Part shown: piece by piece, positions 23,528 to 34,433 of the stretch | How positions within the stretch are numbered: position 1 is the stretch's first letter | Layout of the letters: the number at the start of each line of letters is the position of its first letter | Source: Isoetes taiwanensis | Taxonomy: Eukaryota > Streptophyta > Lycopodiopsida > Isoetales > Isoetaceae | Direction: 5' to 3' | Length of the DNA: 64,000 nucleotides | Assembly: GCA_021234155.1 (NCBI GenBank) | Contig: JAJEKV010000049.1 | Coordinates: 6,917,427 to 6,981,426, forward strand | The notes under the pieces: generated by a model | What the model saw: the letters and a program-made list of their open reading frames with translations, nothing else | Told to the model about the DNA's origin: nothing | The model's database searches: none | Program-made: the position numbers and the translations under genes

Positions 23528-26500
23528 TGTATTTGACTAAATGTTTGCACTGTAGACATTTAAAGGTATGGTAGCTATACACTTACATATTATTGCATGG
23601 GTGTGCCATCAAACGGTATAACTTCACATAGAACTGCAATAGGACTTTTATTCTTAGGTTGAAATGACGTATGATCATTGCCTGTGGGTATTCAAGGATG
23701 GGAGGGCATGGTACTAATTAGCTTTGAGGCCATACTTAGGATTTTTGACTCAGTCCACGTTGCATATCTAAAGCATAAAACCTTTTTTACATGGTAATGG
23801 CTGGCCCTGTATAGTATTTAAATTATTGCATACTATATGGACCTACTATGGGAGCAGGGGAGCAGACCCTGCCATACACACATGGGTTATGGTATTGACG
23901 GCCTAAGACTTTTGGGTGATTGAAAGCATGGTATACATAATGTTTAAATCAATTAAAGTTTATATGGGTGATTTAATAGCATCCTTTTTCTAAATGGAGG
24001 ACTATGGTAATAGTATAGGGTCCGAAATAATATACCAAGTGTGATGCACATTACTGTTTTTTCGGTCCGATGCTGGCACAGACCTAAGGTAGCTTGGCGG
24101 CTGAGCTTGATGGTCAATCTTACAACTAACCAAGCCGGATCTTCTGATACAAGATAATACGATCCGCTGTGTGGTTTCAAATATCCTTTTCCTACCTAAT
24201 TCCCTATCCCGTGCGTTAGAGAATATCACCAGTAAACTAGGGTTAAGTGATCGATACATCAAAAGCCGACTCACATGCCGGAACTCTTTAAACTAATGTC
24301 CTTCTACCGATTTTGACCCCGATACACCTCGCTTTGGGTAATAGAAGAATTATATGAGGAAGAGTATGACTCGATGGTTGCCCATTTGAAACGAACCATG
24401 GAGCAAGCCTTTTAGACATTGAATTGTTAGCTGAAGAACTCCATGATATCTTGAGCACACTGAATTCTGCAAGTTAGAAATGGATAATGATAGTGGTTAT
24501 GGGCAGAAACGCCCATGGCAGTATGATCAGCATAAGGGTGGTAATTATGGTGCATCATCCAAACAAGGGGATATAAGCAAGGGCCATTATAACCCGGAAG
24601 CATTGTTCCGCATACGTGAGAATGTCAATAATGAGTATGATCAAGAAGAAAATCAGGTTTGGAATGTTCCCTTCATTTAGCTGAAAAAAAACCTGCTGAT
24701 CCACCTACTTATGTTGGGATTCTTGGGGTATGACTCTCATATTGTAGCAAGGAATCAATCTAAGACAGTGGCACTACTCGCTTTACTTGAATACGATTAT
24801 GGGAGAGTAGTATAGCACCTGGTCACACGATGCTTCCCCTTAAATATGTGTCTATCTTTAGTGAATTCAATGGACCACCACTGTTTGTCGAGGGGTCTTA
24901 ATGCTCAAACCAGAAATGTATTTGAGCCTACTTTAGTTGTCGATCGATTTTTTACGCTTTAAAATGTTATGATCTATTGTACATTTAGTGAAGTTGATTT
25001 AGCTAGAGGCTTTTGATTATGCACTTGCTCTTATACTTCTAGTCTGGGTCGAAGCGTGGGGTAAAAAGGTTACAATAGGTGACCAAATGATAAGTCGAGA
25101 AACCTAAGGTACCTTTTGGCCCCTCACTCATTACCATTTTCATGCTAATGTTGTATTGGTCTCCTCCTTTTGTCATCTTTTTACTGTCAAGTTCAAGTCT
25201 GGCTGGAAGTAAACGTCTCTGGAATTTTGTATGAACAAGTGGAGAATATAGCACGAGAAGTCTCAAGGGAAGGATTAACTAAACTTTATGACATTCAGAT
25301 GCAAACATTATCTGTTGTTTACTGCTTTAATGCTTATGAGGCATTGACTTTATAGAGTTAAATGTGTTTTGGATTTGCTGTACTCTAAATTAGTCATGGT
25401 ACAGTCAAACAATGTATTTGAAGCAGTATCTTGCTTTAGTACGAATCCTAGATGTGGCCTGCTGATCTGATAGCACACATGTAAACATTGAGGACAAAAC
25501 ATGTGTATTTTCTAATGGCGGCCATGTCAGCATTTTACTGTATTGAAACGGAAAAATATTCTAGCCTCCCTTGTATTCTGATTAACATTATTAGCATATG
25601 TCATAGCGATGTATTTTTAATGGCACGATGAAAAAAGCTTGTTCTCATGATAATAGCTCGCCATATCCCATGTAGTCAATATTGTGCGTAAAGATATATG
25701 GTTATGGTTTGCATTATGCATTAGTGAAAATGATTACTTAGGAGCTGTTTTAACAGACTGGCAGAACATAACAATCGAATATATGTTGCATGCATGCATG
25801 TTATGAAGGCAAAAACTGAGTCTAAAGTTTATTTAAGCATGCATTGAGATTTGGACTTACATGCATCACCAATAATGGAAATTTATTCTCCTGAAATATC
25901 TAAAGTAACATGCTGACTTCTACTAAAACATTAAAAGCTATATACATGAATTGTATAACTAAAAAAGTATGTGAATAGAGGTGGAAAAGACATGCATGAA
26001 CATAGGGGTATTGCATGCAATGGTCAATAATTACTGAGAATATAAGGGATAGTGTCTACCAGAAGCATACTAGGGCATAAATCTAACCGGCAAAATGACT
26101 CATAATATACACGCATATACAATGCATGTCCGATGGCATATTGCATGTGCATGAAGGGTACACTTGGCAAGAATCTAATTCTTAGATTGTTATGGTTTGA
26201 GCCAATTGGCAAAATGCGCTGATGATGCATAATATCTTGAGATCGCGATATTGTCTTCTTGATTGGGATGAGAGGTTTAAATACTCTGGTTGATTTTGAA
26301 CTTGTGAAATGTATTGGGATCTCATTAATAATATGAGGCACGAATGATGTAATGCATATGGCTCTTGAAGGAATGATAATACAATGGCTTATGTCTTCCT
26401 TGATCTAATGTTTCTAAATGATTATGTACTAAATACTTGAAGTATTGGAACCGATGCCATCATGGACTCGATCCTAGTATGGGCTCATCATAACGCCATA

Positions 26501-26573
26501 GGGATTGACCTTGGCGGATGTCATGCTAGTTAGTCGTTGTTTTGGATAGCCTAAACTGGGTTTTTTTTTTTTT
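23528..26573 (+). repeat. Right direct repeat of the Penelope-like element
   Basis: This 3046-bp copy lacks the foldback insertion. It holds the better-preserved version of the acidic/Gly-Asn-rich ORF (about 24344-24680) and the GILYEQVENIAREVSREG frame (25202-25355). It ends at ACTGGG plus thirteen T residues. The last T residues probably belong to the poly(A) tail of the LINE inserted on the other strand. Confidence 0.9.
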
Positions 26574-27830
26574 GAAGAACCGTGGCATCAATATATTAAA
26601 AGAATGGTAATGTTACAAAGCAAGTGAAGAGGAAGGAGAATCGCCCTAAAGAGACAAATGATACCGACACTCCACAACAAACTCACGTAAAAAAACCGCA
26701 ACTCTAATGGGGCATACAAACCGACCATCACCATCTACAACACCTAAGAAGTCCCGCCAAATGGCAAACTTCCGCCTACTAATCCAGGGAACACCGTAAA
26801 GCTTTTGAAATAGCTTGTACCGAAGTCGAGGAATCGGAGAAGCCGCAGTCACGCCACCCCCCGAAAAGATCCACAACCGCCCCGCTTCCAAATCAGCCAC
26901 ACCAACCAAGCCATGCACGATGCAAGGTTTGCCGCCGCAAGAGCGCCAAGCACCAGATACACATGAAGCAAAGAATCGGCGGCTAGTCAATCTCACCAAA
27001 CAGAGCCCCGACCCAATCCTGTGCAGGTGCAAGTGAGGCATAAAACCGCATAATGCTCCACGACCTCACGATGAAGGCCACAACAAGGGGCGAGAGGGCT
27101 CACACCGGCCTAAACCGACTCACATGGGCATTCACCCCGTCATACGGTGCACCACCCGCCACGAAGCACCCTAACCTTCGTGGAGGAAGTGAGCTCCATG
27201 TCCATGTCCAAACCGAAGCGCCATCGAGAACACTCGAAGTCCGCAGAGACCACTTGCTCAAGGGGCAGGTGGTGTCATGAATAGCCAGCACTCAAAAGAA
27301 CAAGACCGCGACAAAACAAGAAGATACAACATCCGGATGAACCTTCCAAACCCTCGCACCACCACATCATCCTGAGGGACTATAGGTATGTGTAGCGGAT
27401 TACTCCCCGCCACTTGTTCCCAGATAGCCCGGTCACTGCCCCTCACGCGAAAGCGAGCTCGAAAGAACTCCCACGAAGCTAGCTGACCACCCCAATACCA
27501 ATCCTCCAAGGTGAGCACATCAGTTTTCGCCCCAATGGGCTGTGGTCCGAGCATGCACAAAGGGCGCCTAAGGCAGGGCAAGTGGGGGTAGAGGGAACCC
27601 ACAAGAAAGGAGAAGAGTGGTGATAAACTGAGGCATAATCTAGCTGGAAGAGCACACGCACATGATCCCAAGCCCGCAACACCCCCGTGAGAAAAGGGGA
27701 TGCATGTGGGAAAGGCCGGAGACCATACAACAGTGCCCAGGGCAACTCCACATGCACAGACGGCTTCCCAAGTCCTACGTTTTGGCACCTTGAGTGTATG
27801 AATTTCCACGGTTCAGGGATGGTTTTCTTC
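26561..27830 (-). pseudogene. LINE 3' end (ORF2 C-terminus, 3' UTR and poly(A) tail)
   Basis: On the minus strand the tail is T13 in plus orientation, preceded by CTTTTAATATATTGATGCCA, a sequence typical of plant L1 3' ends. Upstream (27757-27479) the frame reads LPWALLYGLRPFPHASPFL, VLRAWDHVRVLFQ and SPFLWVPSTP. This is the end of an L1 ORF2 after the reverse transcriptase. The last segment (27041-26646) has CVSGAWRSCGGKPCI, a worn zinc-knuckle-like region, followed by GVPWISRRKFAIWRDFL. Stops and frameshifts are frequent. It is a 5'-truncated insertion at the end of the Penelope-like repeat and therefore younger than that repeat. Confidence 0.75.
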
Positions 27831-28031
27831 GACTAGCTAAGGCGTGAGATCCCGTTTGAGGGCTTTGAATCCGAAGCTTGCTGCCAGAAATACGTCAAGG
27901 GATTTGGTGTTTCGGAGGTAATGTTTTGAAGTTTTTTCGGGGCCCCATAAAAATCTACTACAGAGTTTGGTCATGAACGGATTAGGAAGCAGTTAGATGA
28001 GCAGCATAAAGCATTGTTGAGTATTTGATTT

Positions 28032-29130
28032 TCAAGTCCATCCATTTCCTACAGCAGCTCGAGTAGCTCTTTTTGTGTAGGCCAAGCTTCCCCTTCCTCC
28101 ATTTCGGCCTCCATTCTCTGAGATCTGTGGTAGAAATGTGGTTTTTAAAGGGTTTGTGCATCTATGTAAGGTCAGTTTAAGATCAGTTTGTGCATGCATC
28201 GTGGGATCGAAGTCCATAGTCTGCTCGAAGTCCCCAATCTCCGTGGTAGCTTTAAAGTGGAAGTATGCGTCTTTGCTCCTCTTCATGGGCTTGGTGGCGC
28301 TGGTCTTTTTGGAGGTGGCTTCAGGATATTTTCCTTTGTGGACTTTCCTCCTTCCACGTACCAAACCTTGTGCGCTTCATAGTACTTGGCGTAAGCTTCG
28401 TGCATCTTCATGCACTCCTTGCACTCCACCATCTTTTTTCTTATACTCTTGCTCATGCTTGAGTACAGAGGACTCCCCTTGCCGGCTTGTTTGGCTTCTT
28501 GGGATCTGAGTTGGTTTCGATCCGGGTTGGGTAGGAGGTGGTGCCGCTTCTTCTTGATCATCCGTTTGAGGGTTCTGCTTTCATCCGCGGCAATGGGTAT
28601 CCTCCAAGCATCGTCTTCTGAATCGGTGTCTCAAGATGGAGATGCGGGTCTATCGGGCTCCCTCTTCGTGATCTTCATCCCCTTGCTGGATGTCTTCTTT
28701 GTCTTCCTTGCAGGCTTCTTCGTAGGGAGTGGATCCTTGCCCTTCTCGACCCTTTTCCTTTTGAGTTCCCCTTCTTTTTTTAATCTTCTTTTCTTCGCTT
28801 TCTCTTTCTTTGCTAATGCTTTTGATGACGAGCCTCCTTCTTTGCAATTTGTGGGTCTTGCTCCTCGTCATCGTGTTCCTCATCCTACTGGGTGTCAGGA
28901 TTTTGCTGCTGGTCTTGTTGGTCCTGATCCTCTTGTTCTTGCTTCTAATCTTTCTGTTCCCGCTCTTGCTTCTAGTGCTCCGGGTTTTGTTGCTCTCGAT
29001 GCAGGTTTTGTGTTTCTTCTATTCTGGTGCATTCCTGGGTCTCCCTCGCCTTTTGTTCGGTAACGAGGACTTAGATGCTATTCGAGCCGTCTTCCATAAC
29101 CTCCATGGCAGTTTGCTTGGTGCGGGCCAT
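28032..29130 (-). pseudogene. Decayed lysine-rich gene starting with the histone H3 tail motif
   Basis: On the minus strand an ATG at 29130 starts MARTKQTA, then MEVMEDGSNSI and a TAA. The first eight residues equal the start of histone H3, but nothing after them does. Further down, a long basic frame reads ALAKKEKAKKRRLKKEGELK, KKPARKTKKTSSKG and WRIPIAADESRTLKRMIKKK. It continues as MVECKECMKMHEAYAKYYEA to about 28283 and, in another frame, to 28032. At least five stops interrupt it. An upstream TATAAATAG and a short leader fit a real promoter. It could be a gag-like ORF of an unknown element or a host gene relic. No family is recognised. Confidence 0.4.
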
Positions 29131-29230
29131 ATTTTGAAATTGTTGAATCACCTTACTGGGGCCTAAAAATCGCCTTATTAATCGGAGCTTGGCAACTAGG
29201 GCGCAACGGTAAGAATGAGAAACCCTAGGG

Positions 29231-29243
29231 GTCTATTTATAGG
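29231..29243 (-). promoter_or_regulatory. TATA box upstream of the MARTKQTA reading frame
   Basis: The minus strand reads CCTATAAATAGAC here, about 100 bases before the ATG at 29130. The intervening leader is pyrimidine-rich with TAGGGTTTC. Spacing and sequence fit a plant RNA polymerase II core promoter. Confidence 0.5.
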
Positions 29244-29378
29244 TTTGGGAGTTTTAGGGTTTCCACCTGCAATTTCATGTTATCTAAATATTTAGAACAT
29301 TAGTATTTGTTGGCGTGAAATATCTGATTCCTTAAGGCAAAATTTACTCCCACTACTCATATAGTGCGCGAGAAGCCC

Positions 29379-29626
29379 GAGCTAAAATTTAGCCAAGAGC
29401 TGTAGGCACACTCTGTGAGTAGTCACTCTTTCTTAACTAAATCGGGGTTTCTATACACTCTTACAACTGGACAGTTTTTCTAGCTTAAATTTTAATTTTA
29501 AGTTACCTTATGCTATCGATTACTCGATTATGTATTTTTCTTGTTGAACTATGGTCAACATCAGGCAAGAGCCTCGAGCTAAATTTTAGCTAAGAGATGC
29601 AGGCACACTCTGTGAGTAGTCACTCT
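29379..29626. repeat. Two direct copies of a 51-bp repeat 197 bp apart
   Basis: 29379-29429 and 29576-29626 share GAGCTAAA-TTTAGC-AAGAG followed by an identical GGCACACTCTGTGAGTAGTC stretch. The rest of 29170-29820 shows no coding signal. Confidence 0.8.
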
Positions 29627-29824
29627 CTAGTTGCCAAATTTTTCAAGTTTTATTAAGGTTTTCAATACTTTTGATAACTATCACTAGCTTAGCTTATACT
29701 TCTAAGGTGAGAATTTCTTTTTCCCATTTTTGAAGTTTATACTTGGATTGTTATCTCCAAGATGGAAGTTCTAAATGTTAGTACTAACTGAAAAGACAAT
29801 ATTAACTAATGCAACACATCTTAG

Positions 29825-31200
29825 TCAACACAGGCGATTGCATGTTCTCTTGAAAGGGCAATGGATGTTGTGCAAAGAATGAAGAAAAGTGCTAATGAAG
29901 ATACTGCTTAAGATGCATAGGATCAGAGATAAGAGAGCAATCCGACAACACCAAAGAATGTATAGATGCCGCAAGTTTCCTTCTTCTTGCAGTGGCAAAA
30001 AATAACCAAGTACATCTATCTCCATCCTTGAACCATTGCAACCATGCGTTCACCTTGGCTTCAATAGCTGTTACAGTTTCTATAGCTTTGATCTGAGATA
30101 GTAACTCCTTTTCTCTAACTTCATTTGTAGGGCCACGAGCACTGAGTTGTTCTAATTCCTGGTATAATGTAGTTAAGAGTCCTCTAGCTTCAACAACTCT
30201 GACTCTCCCCCATTCTTTTGCAAATAACTTAACTACTGACAATGTTGCAACAATCCCAGACATGCCCGACTTGAGACCAAACTCGATTACAACCAAAGTT
30301 GAACTCATCGTCCTCTAAGTACTTGCAATTAAGCTAAGTTCTAGTAGGTCTACGACAATTAGCCACATCATTGGATAAGAGTTGCGGATTATGATCAGAC
30401 ATGGAGCTATCCAGAAGATTCGAGTGACGAAAATCTATTAGCAAAACAGATGCACAAGTATTAAAGTATCCTCTATCATGTCTTGCATAAGCTCTACCAA
30501 CTCCTGTCCAACCATTACACCACGTGAAGGACTAATCACCATCAATCTGTATAAGTTGGCAATCGTGGTAAAAGCGTAACCATTGTTCCCGCTCGAACCC
30601 TTGCACCACTTTAGAACCTTGGCCGCTTTTATCTCTTTCCAACTCAACCATGTTAAAGTCTCCAACCAGCAACCACGCAACATTCTGCCCAAGATGAAGA
30701 ATTTTATTCGTCACAGTTGCCCACAAAGCACCATGCTGGCGAGGTCTATCATGAGCATAAACATTTATCAAACCCCATTCTTGACTTTATCTTTCCACTT
30801 GATTATTATCCACTGCCCAAACCTATTTGTTTGAGTAAAAATAACATCCACAGAGGACTTCCACGCTAAAGAAGCACACCAAATTTTAGGTGCATTAGCG
30901 GCAGACACCAAGACACTATAGTCACGTCCAAATATATTTGCTACTTATATACATCACCTCGGAGGCATTTATGCTCTTGAAGATAGGGTGCTCCTTTTAC
31001 TTGGGGAAGAAGCCACTCTTCTCACATTCAAAGACAAAAGGTTCATGTGCCCTAACTATTATGTTCCACCTCCATACCAATAGAGCCAGCATCAACCATG
31101 TCCATCTCACATGATTCTGAAGGGAGGTCAACCCATCTCGTCTTGGAAATTGACAAGGGGGAGCCTCCTCTTTGTTCCACCCTTTCATTGTTTTGTTTAG
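29825..31200 (-). pseudogene. LINE ORF2 fragment: endonuclease and linker
   Basis: On the minus strand a worn start near 31130-30970 is followed by LQEHKC, then VYAHDRPRQHGALWATV and VAWLLVGDFNMVELERDKSG. The GDFNMVE box is the catalytic core of the apurinic-type endonuclease of L1 elements. The linker follows as LYQELEQLSARGPTNEVREK, VNAWLQWFKDGDRCTWLFFA and ARRRKLAASIHSLVL. Homology stops after FQENMQSPVL, exactly where the reverse transcriptase should begin. The same end point is seen in the LINE at 47552. There are several stops. The companion ORF1 lies just upstream at 31364-31936. Confidence 0.85.
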
Positions 31201-31363
31201 CATTTGGTGAGGGAGAGCCTCCTCTCTATCTACCTACCCCCATTATTTTGTTGGCTACCTGGTAAGAAGAGCCTCCTCTTTGCTCCACCCTTTCATGCGA
31301 AGTATCAGACTCATTCATGACATTAGAGGCATGTTGACTAGCCTTATTGCGTGCAACTCTTTT

Positions 31364-31936
31364 TCAATTCACATTTTGACATTCCAATTGGACATTTTCA
31401 TGATGCTCTTGAACACTTTCTTGCCGCTCTTGCATCTCCTGGATCTTCTGTAATTTGGCCCTAGCATCCTCATCAAAGGTGGGAGTATGCACAATTTTAT
31501 GTGGAATAGAAGTTTTAGCAGCAGATGGAATAGCAACAACAGAGGTATCAGTAGTATTGGTAGAAGGGACAACAGAAGGTAAAGGGGACACAACAGAGAT
31601 AGGAGGTACAGAGGAAGAAGGAACCATTGCAGGACGATCTTTCTTAGCACAAAAATTTGCAGATAGAGCAAGTTGAGGAAAGAAGTCAACAAGCTGAGGA
31701 CCATTGAGCAATTGCAAGACATACTTCAAAAAGATAGGGCTACTTTTCACAAACACACAGTCAGGAAGACCACGACCAGAAGAAAGAGAGACACAAATTT
31801 TAGCTCTACCAACAATAAAATGGGCTGAATGAGTACCCAAACTATTAGCAATATTGATAAGAAACTCCGGCACCAAGAGATCAGGAGGAAGATTAGGAAT
31901 AGAAAACCAATGTCTTTGAAATTTGAAATACCTCCC
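31364..31936 (-). pseudogene. LINE ORF1 (gag-like) fragment
   Basis: The frame reads WFSIPNLPPDLLVPEFLINI, ANSLGTHSAHFIVGRAKICV and LSSGRGLPDCVFVKSS. This pattern belongs to plant L1 ORF1 proteins (the region annotated as DUF4283). The usual CxxC-type zinc knuckle after it is replaced by a Pro/Ser/Thr-rich stretch. The C-terminal part, QKIQEMQERQESVQEHHENV, is a predicted coiled coil. The 5' side is cut by an A25 run (31938-31962, plus strand), so the N-terminus is lost. Confidence 0.75.
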
Positions 31937-31937
31937 C

Positions 31938-31962
31938 AAAAAAAAAAAAAAAAAAAAAAAAA
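31938..31962. repeat. A25 homopolymer run
   Basis: A perfect run of 25 A residues follows CCTCCCC and precedes CCCAGGTC. It is on the wrong strand to be the tail of the adjacent minus-strand LINE. Confidence 0.95.
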
Positions 31963-31974
31963 CCCAGGTCATTC

Positions 31975-33455
31975 AAGATCTCCAATGCTACCTTTATTGA
32001 TTCCATCATATTATTTGTTTTTCACCGCCCTGGGACTTGATTCTTGATGCCCGAAGTCGTTATATGAGGTTGAAGTGCATCCACAACCAAATTTCTTTCC
32101 TATCGGGGTAGAGTAGGAGATTGCATTTTCCATATAACATTGAACGACAATCACACCTAGTTATTCGGTTAATCCACAAATTAATTTGTACTAACCTCCA
32201 CACGCACTCCGCCCATCCATATTGAATCTAAGCTTTTCTTCAACATATGGAACTCTTACTGCTCATTAGAAATCTCATACTTCATGTGGATCCTTGCATA
32301 TACAAGTGTGCCAATAAAAACAAAACTCACAAAAAACTGGTGTCACAAATTTAACCAAATCACACGTGTTAGTGGATGAATAAACTTATATTTCTTAGTG
32401 AGTACGAGTCTTATGTTTAGAGGTTATTACCCTCAAGTGAAGACCTAACCCATTGCCCCAAGCCTGCCCTATTGCTGGTGTAAACATTTTTTTAAAGATT
32501 GCATTCAAGGACAATTCATATTTCCTAAATAATCAGGCCTCGAAGCTTTCTTTTGTTCAACTTTTAAGTCCTAACCTAACCAAGCAACACCTATTACAAG
32601 TTCCCAACTTGAGCCCAAAAACTTTTCTAGTATTCTATGATTGCCATGGATGAAGAAGCCAAAGGGAAGGGTCACAAAAATGGTCTCAACGTTAAATGCA
32701 CAATTGTTATCCTAAATAAATTATGAGTGTTGGCAACTTCAAAGATAAGATTGACAACTTGATGTGGAAGGCAATTTAATGGCGAATCTACATCGTCATT
32801 AGGAGCATATCACATGTTTTCCTTTATTGTATATCCTTTATTGAAAGTCCATGTACCGAACTACCTCAAGATAATGAAATGCTACGAGACAATCTATGAT
32901 AAAATATAGAATATATAGTCATATTAGGCAAAATGATAAGCTTAAGCTTGATGGGTGATCTTTGCTATGACGGGGATTGCCGCGTCTATTGACTGGCAAG
33001 TATTCTCTATCTATCTATCATGGTGATTAGCTTGGAATCTTTGATATGAAGAGGATTGCCGCATCACTTGTTGTGGTCAAACAAGTGATCATTTCAGACT
33101 CATCGACTTAAATTCTATTCTTTTGTTTCTTTTCTATAAGGATTGTTACGAAGGTTCCACATGTTTCAGATCATGTGACATAGACACAATTGTATAAGAT
33201 GATGAAAGAGAGAGAGAATGGGGAAAGTGACATGATTTTGGAGGAAGATAAATGAATAGGGCTTTTGGATTTGAAGAAGAAGAGCATTTTTTAAAATATT
33301 ATAACCGGGTCGCATATTTTGCCGGCAGTGCATTCTCATGCGGCCACGTCACAACAGGGAATTTGAGTTGGGTCCATTGATTCGGCATCATCCGCTACAC
33401 AAGTGACAAATCAAACGAAAATCCTTCAACTTCAGCTCCCTGATTATTATGATAT
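31975..33455. other. Gene-free stretch
   Basis: No coding, RNA or element signal could be supported. Two short related phrases near 32960 and 33040 (GGGGATTGCCGCGTC, GAGGATTGCCGCATC) suggest an old local duplication. Confidence 0.5.
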
Positions 33456-33459
33456 TGTA

Positions 33460-33574
33460 AGGGTAAGCTATTTGGTCCAACTTACCCTGTTTGCTCCAGC
33501 GAGCTGCTCTCGGCCGCTGCCGGTCGGAGCATCCACCGGGCAAACAGGGTAAGCTGTCCCAAACAACTTACCTT
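33460..33574. mobile_element. 115-bp MITE-like element with terminal inverted repeats
   Basis: The left end AGGGTAAGCTATTTGGTCC runs to ACTTACCCTGTTTGCTCC. The right end mirrors it (GGGCAAACAGGGTAAGCTG to CAACTTACCTT). About 36 bp pair with few mismatches. A 4-bp TGTA lies on both sides (33456-33459 and 33575-33578) as a possible target duplication. The loop is GC-rich. Confidence 0.75.
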
Positions 33575-33842
33575 TGTACGCCCAAGCAACCCACCCTCAA
33601 CTAAGAAGAAATGAACTTAAGATGTATTACAAGTATGGAGGGCATAAAAATTGCTTCTTTTTCTTCTTCTTCTTTTCTTTAGGTTCTTGAGGGTAAGATT
33701 GTCCTCTAGAGTAAGATTATCTGTCAATGGACAACGATGGATCAGATGATGGGAAGAGAACATTGGGCAGAAACCTTATCGAGAGACATGGCAGACTGAA
33801 GGGGACACGACAGGTAAGCCAGGGATTGGTAGAGACACACAG

Positions 33843-33882
33843 ATAGAATAAAATAGAATAGAATAGAAGAGAGAGAGAGAGC
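33843..33882. repeat. Microsatellite (TAGAA)n followed by (AG)n
   Basis: About six AATAGAA-type units run into AGAGAGAGAGAG. This lies about 0.3 kb upstream of the GDPD TATA box. Confidence 0.9.
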
Positions 33883-34169
33883 GAGTTGCACATGCACCAT
33901 AGGATATGGACCAAGAACAAAAACAAAGCAAAACGGATATCCACAGGGTAAAGGTATAACCCAAAAGCATATTTCTGGGAATCAAAGAATATCCAAAGAA
34001 TATACGAATATGTTTTAGCACATGCGCGGCATAACAGAATATTCGAAAGGAAAAGGCGTCGCGAAGCCAAACGGCCAAAAGGGACCCTTCCAAGTCCGGC
34101 GGTGGCGCCGCCAGCAAAGGCTATGGCGTTGCACAAGAACCTGGCGGCGCCTCCCCGTAGGTTTCTCCC

Positions 34170-34180
34170 TTATATATTCC
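34170..34180 (+). promoter_or_regulatory. Candidate TATA box of GDPD
   Basis: TTATATATTCC lies about 260 bp upstream of the chosen start codon, in a region with rising GC content. The leader in between contains one short upstream ATG frame (from about 34408) that ends as the main frame starts (TGATGA), which could lower translation. Confidence 0.4.
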
Positions 34181-34433
34181 TTCGCAGAAAAACCAGAAAA
34201 TCGATCTCTTTGTTTTAGATCCTTGCGGGGAATTTTTGCCATCGCCGGAGCTTGGCCGCTCCGGTGCCCTGCCCCTTTTCGTCCTCAAGTCCCTCTCTTT
34301 ATTTTTTCCCTTGAGTTTGATCTGCTCAATGAGCAATTCCGCTAGTTTCTGCGAATTTTTTCTATGATCTTTCTCATTCCCATTCTGCCCTTGTCGTTCT
34401 TTCGGCAATGCCAATCCTTCCCTTTCTCTTTTG

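Larger units (their letters stand above)
12913..26573 (+). mobile_element. Intron-containing Penelope-like retroelement with long direct repeats
   Basis: The coding core (19529-23357) is flanked by direct repeats: 12913-19366, which includes a 3386-bp insertion, and 23528-26573. Without the insertion they are 3068 and 3046 bp. The arrangement equals a 7.2-kb unit (19367-26573) preceded head to tail by a 5'-truncated copy of itself. Penelope-like elements are known for such tandem pseudo-LTR structures and for keeping introns. The reverse transcriptase has the DKA, GIPMG and YIDD signatures of that class, and no GIY-YIG endonuclease was found in any frame of the core. Gag, protease and integrase are absent, and the repeats start with TG but do not end in CA, which argues against an LTR retrotransposon. 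The right end abuts a LINE poly(A) tail. Confidence 0.8.

Noticed and set aside
12913-26573. Classical LTR retrotransposon
   Set aside because: No gag, protease, integrase or primer-binding site next to the repeats. The repeats do not end in CA, and the reverse transcriptase motifs (DKA, GIPMG) are of Penelope type.
29107-29130. Histone H3 gene
   Set aside because: Only eight residues match; the following KSTGG-type H3 sequence is absent.
28410-29166. Plus-strand membrane protein frames with long Leu/Val runs
   Set aside because: These are antisense shadows of the lysine- and glutamine-rich minus-strand gene; the minus strand has the promoter and the coherent frame.
31938-31962. A25 run as the poly(A) tail of the adjacent LINE
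   Set aside because: The LINE is on the minus strand, so its tail would be a T run at the other end.
33717-34242. Minus-strand open frames upstream of GDPD
   Set aside because: No motif or splice logic; they lie antisense to the GDPD promoter and leader.
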